DNA of 64,000 bases from Bryoerythrophyllum caledonicum. Its lineage: Eukaryota; Streptophyta; Bryopsida; Pottiales; Pottiaceae. The notes below the pieces were generated by a model. That model made no database searches and had not been told where the DNA came from. It was given only the letters and a program-made list of their open reading frames with translations. The stretch spans positions 23,303,022 to 23,367,021 of the forward strand of contig OZ020524.1 of NCBI GenBank assembly GCA_963971425.1. Direction: 5' to 3'. The position numbers were made by a program, and so were the translations under genes. Every line of letters starts with the position of its first letter. Within the stretch, counting starts at the first letter, position 1. This document shows positions 48,465-60,069 of this stretch, piece by piece.

Positions 48465-50030
48465 TTACTCATCAAAATACATTATGTCGTTCTCGAATGT
48501 GCCCTTCCAAGGTAATATGACAGTAGGCGACAGGACTTTAATCAACCTAGTATCCCCATCAATTACAAACTCATAAGTTGAAGAAATTTCAGAATCAGTC
48601 TCACCTGATATAGAACAGAGTTCAAGGACTTCAAGGTCAAGGTATACCACGTCCGCTTGACGGAGTTCTGCTTTGCTTCAGCTGCATTGATTTCCGCTTT
48701 TGAAACTAGCTTCTCAAAATAGTTGAGAGGCTGCCCCGCCATACCTAGAATTCGGTATAGCTTATGAACTAGATTTGTCGTAACGAAAGACTTCTGATTT
48801 CGCCTGAATAGAGGTATAAAAAATCCATTAGAATACAGTCTACAGGTGAAAGTCAATTGATGGGCATGAATATCAAGTATTCTTACCAGTTTTCTTAATG
48901 TAGTGCCGTGAGGAGGACTGGAACATATCCATTCACGTTCAGCAGAATTGACTCCACAGAATAATGCCAACCGGGGTCTTCACCATGGTCCCGATTTATT
49001 ATTGGCAGCCATGCCTGCAGGCGATGATTTCCATCCTAGACATGGAACATCTTTCCTGAGAAGACTCTCAAGTCCGGGTCGGCATTCAGCTTCAACTCGA
49101 AAGCTTCGTTAGCAGCAATCCACGCCGGGCTCCAACCCTTGAGGACGTCGTCAGAAACATCTACTGTCTTACCCACGTGATTCTCGGCTGCAACATAGAA
49201 CACACCAGAGCCCTCCATGTAACCGTTCCTAAGAAAGTGTGACCCCAGCCCCATGACATCGTTCTTCAAGTGTGGTCGAATGATTGGTAGTCCAATCATT
49301 CGGCATAATGGGATGTTAAGCTTAGACTTCTCCTTAGGCTGAAATCGAAGTCCATCCAGAAGTGCAGTCGTGTTTACGATCTCCTTTAAAACAAGATCGT
49401 CCATCTGCTTCTCCAAATCCGTAGTAGATAGTGGCTCTGTTGAAGTTCAAACAAGTTTTGACACTTCTACAACGTCCTCACTTCCGCCCCATCATCATTC
49501 AACTGTTCACCAAGTGCAATTGCTGCCAAGAATGAAATTTTGGTGTTAATATCACATGCCAACTAAAACTTTAATTCAATTCAATAACTTACCTAATGGC
49601 TGCAATTTAGAGTTGTGAGTCTCCATTTTAGTGTCAACTTCGTCTCCGCGAACTGAAACCTCAGACTGGCTCTCCATTTCTACAATGACAGATGAATCAT
49701 ATTAGTAGGATTGATAAAATAACTCAGAATAATATGAATGTGAAACCAAGTCCTGGTAAAAAAATAATGATCAAGAGCTTAACAACAACCTCCATCTGAA
49801 TTTTAATACTTCAAGGCTCAGTAGACTGGCTGCGAGATCTTCACATCAATATGCACATCTTCACCAGAGACATCACTAGTAGGTTTATGACAAACAGAAC
49901 TACGACCTAGATGAAGGACGGGCTGTTCCAAAATTTTAAAGAAAAAATTGAAATGGCGCTCCGCAAACTTCTCACTCCACAAAAACATCCCCAGTTCTGA
50001 GTATTGCAAGAAGTAGCGCCAGTGCTTCAC
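48465..50030 (-). pseudogene. ParB-like (DGNHR) region of MULE C gene
   Basis: The main exon runs from about 49436 to 48887. It contains LGSHFLRNGYMEGSGVFYV, then KGWSPAWIAANEAFELKLN, then DGNHRLQAWLPIINR (DGNHR at 49035-49021). The order of a hydrophobic strand before DGxHR and a helix after it fits ParB/sulfiredoxin-like domains, which bind DNA or hydrolyse nucleotides in known families. TAG interrupts at 49036-49038 just before DGNHR, and TAA at 48895-48897. The next exon is 48803-48605 (VHKLYRILGMAGQPLNYF). A possible upstream exon is near 50030-49818 (KHWRYFLQYSELGMFLW). Splicing from 48605 to 46699 would be in phase 0, so this and the methyltransferase-like region may be one gene. It could also be a separate gene. 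Confidence 0.6.
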
Positions 50031-50588
50031 AAAATTTCAGTGCTATTCAAGAATAACCTCATCAGTTTGCTGATTGAGACTGACTGACTAAAGAGCGTAA
50101 AAATCTGTCTGAAACGAGCCGACGTTGATGGTTGTAGACGTTGATGGATGTCTGAAACGAGCCAAGGTTGTCTTCTCTTCCGACCTGTCCATGAAGTCTG
50201 TCGACATAGACAGAGGCTTCGCAGACTATTCAGACAATTGACGATCTACCTTATCAAGAGCAACATCCGTGATCCTACTACCGTGAAGCTGAACACTAGA
50301 GCAGAAGGTGTGCCGCCGGCGGCACACCCTCCCATAATTCCCTGTCGACATTGACAGGCTCTCGCGGACGGAGTGCCAATTAAGGTAGACCCCTCCACGC
50401 TTCAAATTCCACAAACCCTAAACCCCTAAAACAAAGAACAACTCTAAAACACCATTATTCTCAACCAAAAGCACGCAAGACGAATTCACAAAGCCCTATT
50501 CCACGAAATCTAAGGCACATGAAAACCCCACAAACAAAGAGGAACCCAGAATACCAAAACATGAAATCATTAGCAAACAAAGAAATAC

Positions 50589-50747
50589 CTGTAGAGCGAC
50601 GTGCCGAACTAGCTTTGGCACCGTCCATCTTTGACTGTCCACCGCACGCAAGCTCCTCGTCGACTCCCGTACGCTCTTCTCCTCCAGCAGGTCGTTCACG
50701 ATCGCACTGACGTTCCACACAATCGCCCTAGCGATCTTCACGGCCGC
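50589..50747 (-). pseudogene. Candidate upstream exon of the ParB-like gene
   Basis: A 159-bp minus-strand open stretch (53 codons) bounded by a pyrimidine-rich CAG acceptor (50750-50748) and a CAG/GTATTT donor. It includes IVNDLLEEKSVREST. There is no recognisable domain and no proof that it belongs to the same gene. Confidence 0.3.
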
Positions 50748-50750
50748 CTG

Positions 50751-52071
50751 GAAGCAAAAAACGAATAGTCTAGTTCAGATTCCGCGGGTCGACACCATGA
50801 TCGAAGTCCTACGCATTTCAGAAGTTAGTTCAGACAGAAACCTAAACCTTCACGCAAGTAGGCCAGTATGCACCCACAAAAGCCGCCCTGAACCCTAAGA
50901 CGTCCGCTTTATAAAATGACAGAGTACCAAAGTTTAAGCGACGTCACTACCTAAAATCTCAACTCATTAAGTCACAGTTGCACTCCCATCACAAACAAGT
51001 TTTTCCCAGCAATCACCTTTTAACATGTTATCAATTTACAAACTACTCAAATCACATGTCAATCACAAAAGTACACATGCCTAAAGAGATTGCGGCCAAT
51101 CCTCGCCACTACCTGAGTTTGTTGTCAATTCCCTGCCCTCATTCATTCCACCATCATTGGTTTCCTCCTTGAATTGACGGCTTCCATCATAACATTCAGG
51201 AATTCCAGTTAGCTTAGCACTATTCTGTCTAACATCTCTATTCTGAACTCCATCAATCTCTAATCTCTTGGAAGTTTCAGGAAAGGATTCATTGGACTTC
51301 CCCATAGCCATGCCTCTCATTTCTCTACTTCTCATCAATGTTCTGCGATCACTAAAATAGAGCTTCTGCTTTCGTCCTTTCATAACACAAGAATCACATC
51401 GCCAAAGTTCAACCTCTCTAGGGCAAAAGTAAAGGATACATATATTGTGCATGTCTTGTAAAGAAGTAAGCAGGGTCATTTTAGGGTGACCCTTGAAACC
51501 CTCAAGTTCCCATCATAAGCAAATCAACCGTCATGTACTTGATATTATTATTGTTGTTCATTAATTTGTGCCCAACTGATTGAGCCGGCTACTTCGAGCA
51601 TTAATGCATCAAACCGCCAAAGCAATATTGAATTATATTCACATGGCCATAATGTAGCCAAACCGCCAGATTCACACTTTCTGAGAGCCACCATATTTTA
51701 GGCAACATCGTCATATCCTATAAAGAATCCATTGTCATAAATCCATGGTACCACACCTATGTCAATTCAATGTGTTACTGTTGATTGTATTCATAATCCC
51801 TGATTTGGATTGTTCTCAATCAGATTTCGGACCTTCCAATTGATTCTTGTTTTCATAATGAAATCGATTTTTCTTAAGTTTCCATTAATTTATGTTCAAT
51901 ATTTACGGCGGAAAAGATTTATTGGCACATTTCCTGACAATCTGTGCGCCTGCAATTGCTCTGAACACTCCGGGATATCAATGTGCCACCTATTCACCTT
52001 CCTGCCAGTACATGAGGCACCCCTTCATTTGTTGTAGTTCTCTTCTTTTGTAGCTTTGTTATCGGATTAGA
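50751..52071. other. Region between the two divergent arms of MULE C
   Basis: The minus-strand gene and the plus-strand transposase diverge from here, so promoters for both are likely. A minus-strand open stretch at 51479-51081 (WRCDSCVMKGRKQKLYF) is not recognised. No clear TATA or terminator can be assigned. Confidence 0.4.
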
Positions 52072-54422
52072 ATGGCTTCCTTGGCAGATTATGTGGCGGG
52101 ATCCGTCGTCATCCGTGGAAAGAGTGGAGGCGTCCCAATCTATTACTCCACTGATACTGAGGGAATGGCGAGTGTTAGTTCCCTTCAATTAAGTCAGCGT
52201 TTCCATATCAATGAGGGGTCCGTGCATGTTGAAAAAGAGGAATTTGATGAGTACACAGGGGAGCTCACACACACTGTGGCTCAGTTATCATGTACTCGAA
52301 ACAATGCAGTAGTCTGGTCATTGCAGTGTGGGAAATACAGAGTGTATGGAGCTAGGGATAGTCCAGACGATTCGCCTACAGTTTCCTTAACACCCAAGTT
52401 GTCTACCGCAGCATCACAGGTGACTCCTTTGCTGCAGAAAGTGAAATTAGAACCGGTAGAGAACTTCATTCACATCCTCAGCGATGAGTCCGACAATGAT
52501 AGTCTAGGATTTAGTCCCTCTGAATCCGAGAAGAAACCGTCACTTCCTGCCATGCCTCCGCCCGTAGTTGCGTCTTCCACTCTTCCTCCGAGATCAAAAC
52601 CCACAGTGATGCCTAATCTTCTTCCATTTTCTAGTACAATCCACTGTTTATGTAATCTTCAGTCTCGATCCAGATCAAAATTTGTTTTAACTAAGTTAGA
52701 TTTTAATTCCATTAGAGTTGAGAAGGTGGAATTCCTTCCACCATCGTTTAATGGAGATGTCATTTTTGAGCTTCCAGCCATTGGGAAAGGAACTTCCCTA
52801 TCACAGGCTGGATCGCTCCTGGGCATGGATAAGAAACATGACGGTCATAGTTGGACAAGAACCATGACCACTCACATTGCGAATGATTCCAACCTTACCT
52901 TCAGGACATCTTCATGTTTGGGACATTTGCAATGTCTTAATCCTCATTGCAAATACTTAGAGCGTAAGCCTAGAGCGTCAAACGTGAATGAGACGGAATG
53001 GGAGGGCACCTCGTCATCTGTTTTTGGTGTTGGTGATGATTCTCCAGCTGGTTCTAGAGTTGTCTGCAAACTTTGCCGAGTTCAGCCTACCTACTTAAGA
53101 ACCTGCCCAGCCAAAATTCACTATGTGCTGGGGAAGGACACCATGTCCCGTTTATGTGTCCATATTGGAACACATGAGCATCCTGTCAAATTAGGCAACT
53201 ATCGAGATTCCTCCTCGAAGCTGAAGACCCTCATTTCTGAGCAAGTAGAGCGGACCCCAACTGCCACAAACTCTACCATTATTTTGGAAGCAAGTAAGGA
53301 GTTTCTGGGTGAGCTTCTGCTGTGTCCAGAGGGAGTTTCACAGAAGCCACTAGTCTTAGAAGAACTAGTTCCGGTCTTGGAGAAATTTAAGCAAATGACA
53401 TCTCCCAGTATCCGAAACGAGGTTACCACTTTTAGATACTTAAGACGCTTTGGTGTAATGGATAGCATCACTAAACTTCGAGGATCAAACAACTGGGCTT
53501 TTGTACAGGAGAATAGATTTCCTGGTCAAGGCGCTGATTCGGACAAGGTGTTTGTATTTAAGATGGCAGAAGTTGGTCCTGGCAGCGGAGTAGATCTTGT
53601 GAAGCGAATGCAACTCAGAGGAGACCTTGAAGATTCATGGATCATGTTTGACCATGTCAAACGAGTGAAGGGATGGACCACGATGGGTTGTCACGTGTAC
53701 GATTCAACCTACTGCCGTGTCATGACGATTGTCGTCTGTGACATGCAATCCGAGGACGTCAAAGCTCAGCTAGTGTTTTGGAAGAACTTGAATGCAGTTG
53801 CTGCACGACACAATGTTTCGACAGTTTCATTCAAGGGATTCATGGCTGATAGTGCACAGGCCAACTGGAATGTAGTCCGGATTCTCTACGGGAGCGGTGA
53901 TGCGTCAGTACCTATGGACAATCGGGAGTGAACGTGCCTATTTCACTGGACTCAATCCCTTGAAAAGCACACGAAGGCTGACATTAGAGCCGGCCTTCAA
54001 GAGCAACATCGTCAGCTTTGCAAACTGTACAAGGATGCAAAGACAATGGAGGAAGCCGAAGCAAAGTACTTGGCAATCAAAGCGTGGTGGTTATCGTCTG
54101 GCGCAACATCTGATGCTGGTGCCGTACGTCTTGATTTATGGCTTGCCTTCTGGCATTTTCGATATCGACAATGGGGTGGGTTTATGGTATCAGTATGTTC
54201 CTTCTTCATTCATGCCACATATCTTTATAGAATTCTTTTTTTTTAAGTAATATATCATGTTATTGTCACATTTTGATACCAATGTAATGACAATCTGGAT
54301 CATGCTAGCTGAGAGGGTGTGCCGGCAGCGGCACACCTTTGCTGGGTAGACCTCGACAGCGAGTCTTGTACCACTTGTTAAGGGTGTGCCATTAACGGCA
54401 TACCTACATCTTGTGAGTCTTA

Positions 54423-54622
54423 NNNNNNNNNNNNNNNNNNNNNNNNNNNNNNNNNNNNNNNNNNNNNNNNNNNNNNNNNNNNNNNNNNNNNNNNNNNNNN
54501 NNNNNNNNNNNNNNNNNNNNNNNNNNNNNNNNNNNNNNNNNNNNNNNNNNNNNNNNNNNNNNNNNNNNNNNNNNNNNNNNNNNNNNNNNNNNNNNNNNNN
54601 NNNNNNNNNNNNNNNNNNNNNN
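54423..54622. other. Assembly gap of 200 N
   Basis: Exactly 200 N, probably a scaffold gap of unknown true size. It lies in the predicted transposase intron. Confidence 0.99.
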
Positions 54623-54780
54623 CCCAAATGCTGCGCGCGCGGTCCGAAGGCACGCGCCCGCCCCTTGATGTGACGTGGAAAGCCGTCTGACGTGTCGTGC
54701 ACACGTGTTTTACCAGGGGGTAAGTTGAAAATTTGATTTAGGGTTCGTAATTTTTTTTTACACGCAACTGTCCGCCAAAA

Positions 54781-54853
54781 AGTGCTGTCCGTCCTGTCCG
54801 TCCGTCCTACTGTCCGTCCGTCCGCTGTCTTTGGGCCCCTGTCCGTCTATGTA
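54781..54853. repeat. GTCCGTCC tandem repeats
   Basis: CTGTCCGTCCGTCC-type units recur irregularly over about 70 bp in the transposase intron, just after the gap. Confidence 0.7.
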
Positions 54854-56685
54854 GACAACCCTGGGTATCCTTTACAACTGATGCTCCTTCTATCTCTTCT
54901 CTTTTCGAATATTTTCTCTCACCAGAGCAATTTTCAATTGACTTCCAATTTCTTCTAAACCTTCAGTTACCAGTTTCCAAGTTTTTTAATGCAGCAAGCC
55001 CGTGTCATTGAGCTTGGATAATGGGTGTGCCGCTGCCGGCACACCTTCCTCTGGTTCGACCTTTTTTTTTGTAGTAGCCTTACTAATTCTTCCTTTTCTT
55101 TAAAACAGACCTTGAATTTTACATGTACTTTTTACTACGTTGTCTAGCTTTTCCGTCTTCCTCTAGTAGATTGGTCGCAATCCCTATTTCATGCTTCATC
55201 TTTTACAGGTTCATTAATCAAATTTTTTTTTATTGAGGTCTGCAGGAACTTTCAGATTCTGAATTAGCTGAAATGCCATCTTGCAATTTAGCGGAGATTG
55301 TCCACAATAAGTGGTTGCAGCAGTTCGGAAAGCGTGGTAATGATTTATACGTTGCCACTGTTGATGACATGGTTCAAGCATTCGTGGCTTGTTATCAATT
55401 CTCGAAAGGAGAGCGTGGAGGGCAAGGGCCTGGGAAGGAAGAGCTTCGTCTTCGTGCTGCTCAACGCATTTCTCAACGTTCGGGAAACTCCAAAGCACTT
55501 CATGAGGCTTTCTGCAATATGCCTGGAGCTGCTGAGTTTTGCACTCGCCCTCCGCATTTGAAAGGAGAGGAAGTCTTCTTGTCCCTGAAACGGAAGCCAG
55601 ACCTTCCTCCTGGATCTGAGTTCGATTCTCATCGTCCGAACAAAATCAGCGTTTCACGTCCAAGGGTCGCGACAAGGGCGTCTTCACGAATATCCATTGA
55701 CCTCACTACTGACGAGTGTGTGTTTTCAGCAGTAGGGGAAGCTCCAGCCAACCCCGCCAATTTCCCTCGAACAGAAACGTCAATACGGGTAACCCATATT
55801 GTGGGTGTGTTGGAGACTCCTTGCGACGAAAGCAAATGGCATATTGCAAGGCTGCCAAAGACATGAGCTAAAGCATGTTTTGCTCAACAGGCTAATACAA
55901 AGAAAAAGTGTATTGCTCGAATTGTGCAGAACAACAAGAGTATTGCCGCACCGACCTACAGTGGCATGATGAAGAACTATCAGAAGACGAGGATTGATAA
56001 GATGGTTTTTTTCTTTTCTAACGATGACATCAATCGCTGTGTGATGGGATCGAAGAGGGACTGGGTTATTTCTAAGCCACCGGTTCCTGACGTTTGGCCG
56101 GTGAAAGTTGGCACGTCCCGTATGAAGGCCAAGATTCTACGTCTTGGAAATGCCGGTTTTCGACTTGCCGAGCGCGTCATGCTCTCTCCCTGGAAGTTGT
56201 TCTCTCAGGATGGTGTATTATTTGACTTGAAATCTGTTCATACTCCGGCGAACTAAGATGAGCATCCGAAGTGGAGATTTGGCAAGAACATTCGTCGGAA
56301 TCCGAAGGCCCCAACCACGAGACATTGGAACACCTGCGCATCTGTGCTTTTTGTTCTTGGAAAAGTCAGTAACTTTCTAATGCTCCCTGACCCCGCGTTT
56401 GGCTGCATTCTCTCGTTCAAGTCCAAATCCATTACTAAGGTTTCAAACTACATGCTTTCTATCAGTCAATTTCCTAGTTGTGACTGTCTGTCTTTCAAAG
56501 AGATGTCCAACAAGTCCCTTGGCAGACGTCCTCAGTGGTGTTACTGCAAACACCTTTATTTTATCTTCACCATTGTTTGTGAGCTAGATTCGGAGGTGGA
56601 TGTCTTTATGCACGCCCCTAGTTTTAGCTTCAACGAGATTAAGCGTGTTCTCGAAGTCTTGCTTCAAAAAGAGGGCTGCACCTAG

Positions 56686-57377
56686 TCTTTGAGTTCACAA
56701 AGTATCATGTGTAACTGTTTTCTATAATATGTAAGAGATGGTGAGACTACTGGGCCACCGCTGTATTGGCAAGTTGAACTGTTCTTCATTCGCCGAGTGT
56801 TTTTTTGTCACTCTCTTTTCTCACTTTTTCTATCTTCACGTTTTTCCCTCATTTTTTCACTTTGTTTTTTTTTTTTTGTCTTTTTTTTTTTTTTTTTTTT
56901 CAGACGTTTTTTTTCTTCAGTTTTTTTTTCCTGCAGTTTTCTTTTCACTACTTTTTTTCACCGGGGTTGGTGTCGATCTTGCTATTGCCTACTAAAGTCT
57001 GTCTCGTGAAGTACAAGATTTTTGAGCAAGGAATCGAACCCTAGGGCCTAGACCTTATTCTTCTTGTTATTCGGCACTATCCTCCGGGTAGTTATGGTCG
57101 TCTCGGACCGTCGTTCATCCCTAAACCGAAAACACTTCTTAAAGGACCCAAAACCCTGTTTCAGGTCCACGGTCATTTATGTGAAATTGTACTGTTGTTT
57201 CATCGGTCGTAAGGTCGTCTTGGAATCCTTATTTTAGATTATGTTTCGTAACATAATTTTCAGCTTTTGTAGTCTAATTACTATTGTATAGTAAAAAAAA
57301 TTCTTCTGTATTGTTAAAAAGTTACTTTCATATATGGAAAAAGTGACAAATTCCAAAAAAAGTTACCAACTTTTTTC
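56686..57377. other. Right subterminal region of MULE C
   Basis: Contains long T-runs (about 56780-56960) and otherwise AT-rich DNA after the transposase stop. Short frames here come from the poly-T tract. It probably includes the transposase 3' end. Confidence 0.5.
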
Positions 57378-57516
57378 TCACCGCTCACCATTCACCGCTC
57401 ATGTCTCACCGCTCACCATTCACCGCTCATGTCTCACCGCTCACGTCGCAACGCTCACCGCTCATGCCTCACCGCTCACCACTCACACCTCACCGCACGC
57501 AAGATAGCTTCCTCCG
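57378..57516. repeat. Right terminus of MULE C with inverted GAGCGGT units
   Basis: CTCACCGCTCACCATTCACCG-like units repeat about ten times with variants (ATGTCTCACCGCT, ACGTCGCAACGCT), ending in CGCACGCAAGATAGC and TTCCTCCG. The array is more degenerate than the left end. Confidence 0.85.
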
Positions 57517-57525
57517 GCTGTAGAA

Positions 57526-60069
57526 CCTGATATCACAGGTGTCCATGGTGACATTGGATCACAGATAGCACCTACACAAGTGATGGCCCCAGAGTTTGAT
57601 TTTCCTGAGTTCATCAACACATCAAGATCCACCAAGAGGTCTCGACGCAGTAGTCATGCTTCAAACGCCATAGATGAAAATTCCCCGTTTTCCCAATCTA
57701 TTCCCTCAAACATCCGAGATTTGCCCCATGTAGATGGATTTGCTTATGTTAGACCAACACGTCGTCCCTATTCTATGCAAAATAGGAGAAGGAGAGATTC
57801 AAGAGAGCCATCATTGACAGAAGCTGCACCAGCTAAGGTATCGTTTAGAAGTGTGCAAATTGCAATGGCACAAGGAGTATACAAACGCAATTGTTTGAGG
57901 GACGTCCAACAAGGTATCTATTGGACATGCGATATAATGCATGGTCTAATGAGTTTTCAGTACGAAGTACGTGGATGAGACAGATGCTAGTTTCATTTTA
58001 CACAAGGACGGAAGGAACTCGTCGAGACAAGTTTGTAAGAAAGTTAGATGGAAAACAAGTTTGCAATGCTTGCTACGCTCTTGGGGTTGGATATCCACAG
58101 AGGTGCTTTAAGCAATTGAAGAAGGACTGTCTAATATATGGAAGAGTGACATCGATTCACGGCAATATCCTTTCAGATCCGATCAGAGAGAGCACTAGAA
58201 TGTCTGCGGCAGAGGCTTGCTTTAAATCGTTTGTCGATGAAGCTGGTTGTCCTCAACCTCATCGTTGTATTTGCCGTAAGAGTGACAACGAAGTGGTGCC
58301 TCTCATTCTCCTTCCTACGAATACAGCCAAATTTTATGTATTCAATTACGTGAACGAGGAGGTCAAGAGAATTTGTAATGGGGAAACCATTTCTATGAGT
58401 TCGTTCCGGAGGATGTGGCGCATCAAGTATCCCCACGTTCAGGTACCTCCATTCTCGAGATTCTCAAAGTGTTATCATTGTTGGGAGTATAAATGTGCAA
58501 TGGAGGAACCACCAATGCGGATGCAAAGATAGAGATAAAGGAATTGTTTATGTTGTATTTGCGCAACCAGATGGAAAAACGTAGGCATTATTGGATATTG
58601 AAGAGGTCGTATTATATTAGCCCTGAGTTGTACATGTGCATCATAGTGGATGGCATGGACCAAAATACGACCATGGTACCGAGGATGCGGCAGATTGTGA
58701 AGAACATTGAACATCGGTTTGTGAAGACCCATCTGTATGGTGCTCTTGTACATGGGATTGGTTTATATTGCGACGTGTGGTTTGGGGCTCACCACGAACA
58801 CGATAGCAACCAAGTCGTGAGTATATTGTTGTACGTGATAGGAGATGTGTTGCGGAGGAAGGGCTTTTTGCCACCAACATTGCGAATCCAGGCGGACAAC
58901 TGCACACGCGAGAACAAAAACATTTATATATTTGCTCTATGTGCTACATAGGTGGGATTGGAGTTTTTTCAGGAGGTGGAACTATCTTTTCTTATAGTGG
59001 GCCATACACACAAAGATATTGATCAACGCTTCAGTTGTATATCAAATACGTTGAAGAGGTCGGACGTGGACTCGTTAAAGGAAATGATGAGTCTTATAGA
59101 ACGAGGAACATCTCCTACGAAAGCATTTGTTAGCGCCCGGCTGCTAGAGAATGTATAGGATTGGAAATTGTTCATAACTCCTCACTTATTGACAGGTCAA
59201 GATTCATTGGTGGGCATAACATTTCCGCACCACATGCGATTCTACATGGACAATCGAGAAGGGACTCGTGAGGTTCGAATACAACACAAGCATTATTGCA
59301 AGGATCCATGGGGACCGGAGGCCGGGACGAAAACTTTGAGGTCGTTGCCAAGTAGGGAAGAGCGACCATCGTTTGCGGAAGTTTGTGGAGTGGACGTACG
59401 GGAGTTGAAGGCGTTGGATGACTTCATTGTATATAAACAAAGGTGCATTCAAAGATTGCAGCATGAGGACAAGAATCGTGAGGCAAAAGTAGAGGCTGAA
59501 AGATTGAAACTCTATTTAGTTGAATTTCCACACAAAGAATATAGCAATGAGCATCATTCCTCACCGTTTTGGCCTTCAGAGTTCTCCAACAGCGGACCTA
59601 CAGAGAGTGCATCTTTGGATGTAATGGATGGTGCAAGTGAAGAAAATCGCGAGATAGATGTCGTAGAGCAGGTAGTGGCGATGCTTCCAAATGCCGAGGC
59701 TCGAGGATAATTTGGTCCTCGTAGAGGAAGACCCTCTAATTATGCACTACGCAGGACATAACGAATAGAGCGCAATTATGTTGAAGAAAGAGCCGAAGAA
59801 GGAACATGTATGAAGATAATCACGATCCATTTCCACCATTTAATCCACAATTTGATATCTGTTGTGGAAAATTTGTAGCCTTGAGTGTTGATCGAGTAGA
59901 AATAGAAGGCGGTGTACCATTCTATGTGTGGAAAGTGATTGAGGAAGGAAAAAACCGATGGAGACTTAAGATAAAGGTTTGTTGGTATTGGCCCATCATC
60001 CAAAAGGGGGTTGTTGATGGACATGGGTCTTCTACACAGCGGTATGCAAATTGCATGGACTCATTCTAG
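57526..60069 (+). pseudogene. 3' part of DUF7869-like transposase gene
   Basis: This continues the frame of 42904-43155. The first open part runs to about 57880, then the frame shifts into 57891-58532 (FVRKLDGKQVCNACYALG, a Cys-rich region). A second shift near 58500 leads to 58493-59710, which reads through TAG at 58949-58951 and 59156-59158. The core has VDGMDQNTTMVPR (near 58650), LRIQADNCTRENKN (near 58890) and VGHTHKDIDQRFS (near 59000). These blocks are typical of the RNase-H-like DUF7869 family found in many mobile-element-like proteins. After the stop at 59710, 59806-60069 encodes FVALSVDRVEIEGGVPFYVW, a small beta-rich domain also seen with this family. Its assumed role is transposase of the large element. 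The damage makes it inactive. Confidence 0.7.

Larger units (their letters stand above)
52072..56685 (+). pseudogene. SWIM-type MULE transposase of MULE C, three in-frame stops
   Basis: Exon 1 is 52072-54186 and exon 2 is 55246-56685, joined in phase 0, giving about 1184 codons. The N-terminal third is Ser/Pro-rich, with ENFIHILSDESDND, which resembles a SUMO-interacting motif. A Cys/His zinc region follows (CKLC, later GTHEHPV). The RNase-H-like core has D544 in HVYDSTYC and D593 in FMADSAQANWNVV, and WLAFWHFRYRQWGGFM ends exon 1. Exon 2 starts near NLAEIVHNKWLQ and ends with a SWIM zinc finger (CDC, then CYCKH). In-frame stops are TGA 53929-53931, TGA 55864-55866 and TAA 56254-56256; otherwise the frame is open. 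It would bind the element ends and cut and paste them in the nucleus. The intron contains the assembly gap and three palindromes. Confidence 0.85.
43165..57516. mobile_element. MULE copy C, 14.35 kb, with methyltransferase-like cargo
   Basis: The left end begins GGGGAATGCTATCTTGCAAG. The right end, inverted, begins CGGAGGAAGCTATCTTGCGT. ACTGTAGAA (43156-43164) and GCTGTAGAA (57517-57525) flank it, a 9-bp duplication with one mismatch. Cutting it out together with one site joins the open frames on both sides in phase, which independently proves the insertion. The contents are a minus-strand ParB-like/methyltransferase-like gene on the left arm, a plus-strand SWIM transposase on the right arm, and eleven 22-bp palindromes. 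It is larger and better preserved than copies A and B. Confidence 0.9.

Noticed and set aside
54190..54704. Frames running through the N gap
   Set aside because: The residues in the gap are unknown, so the frames are artefacts.
56738..57044. Three overlapping Phe-rich open frames
   Set aside because: They come from poly-T tracts downstream of the transposase stop.
57378..57500. Regular spaced repeats considered as a CRISPR array
   Set aside because: These are degenerate 7-bp units at the right end of MULE C with no unique spacers.
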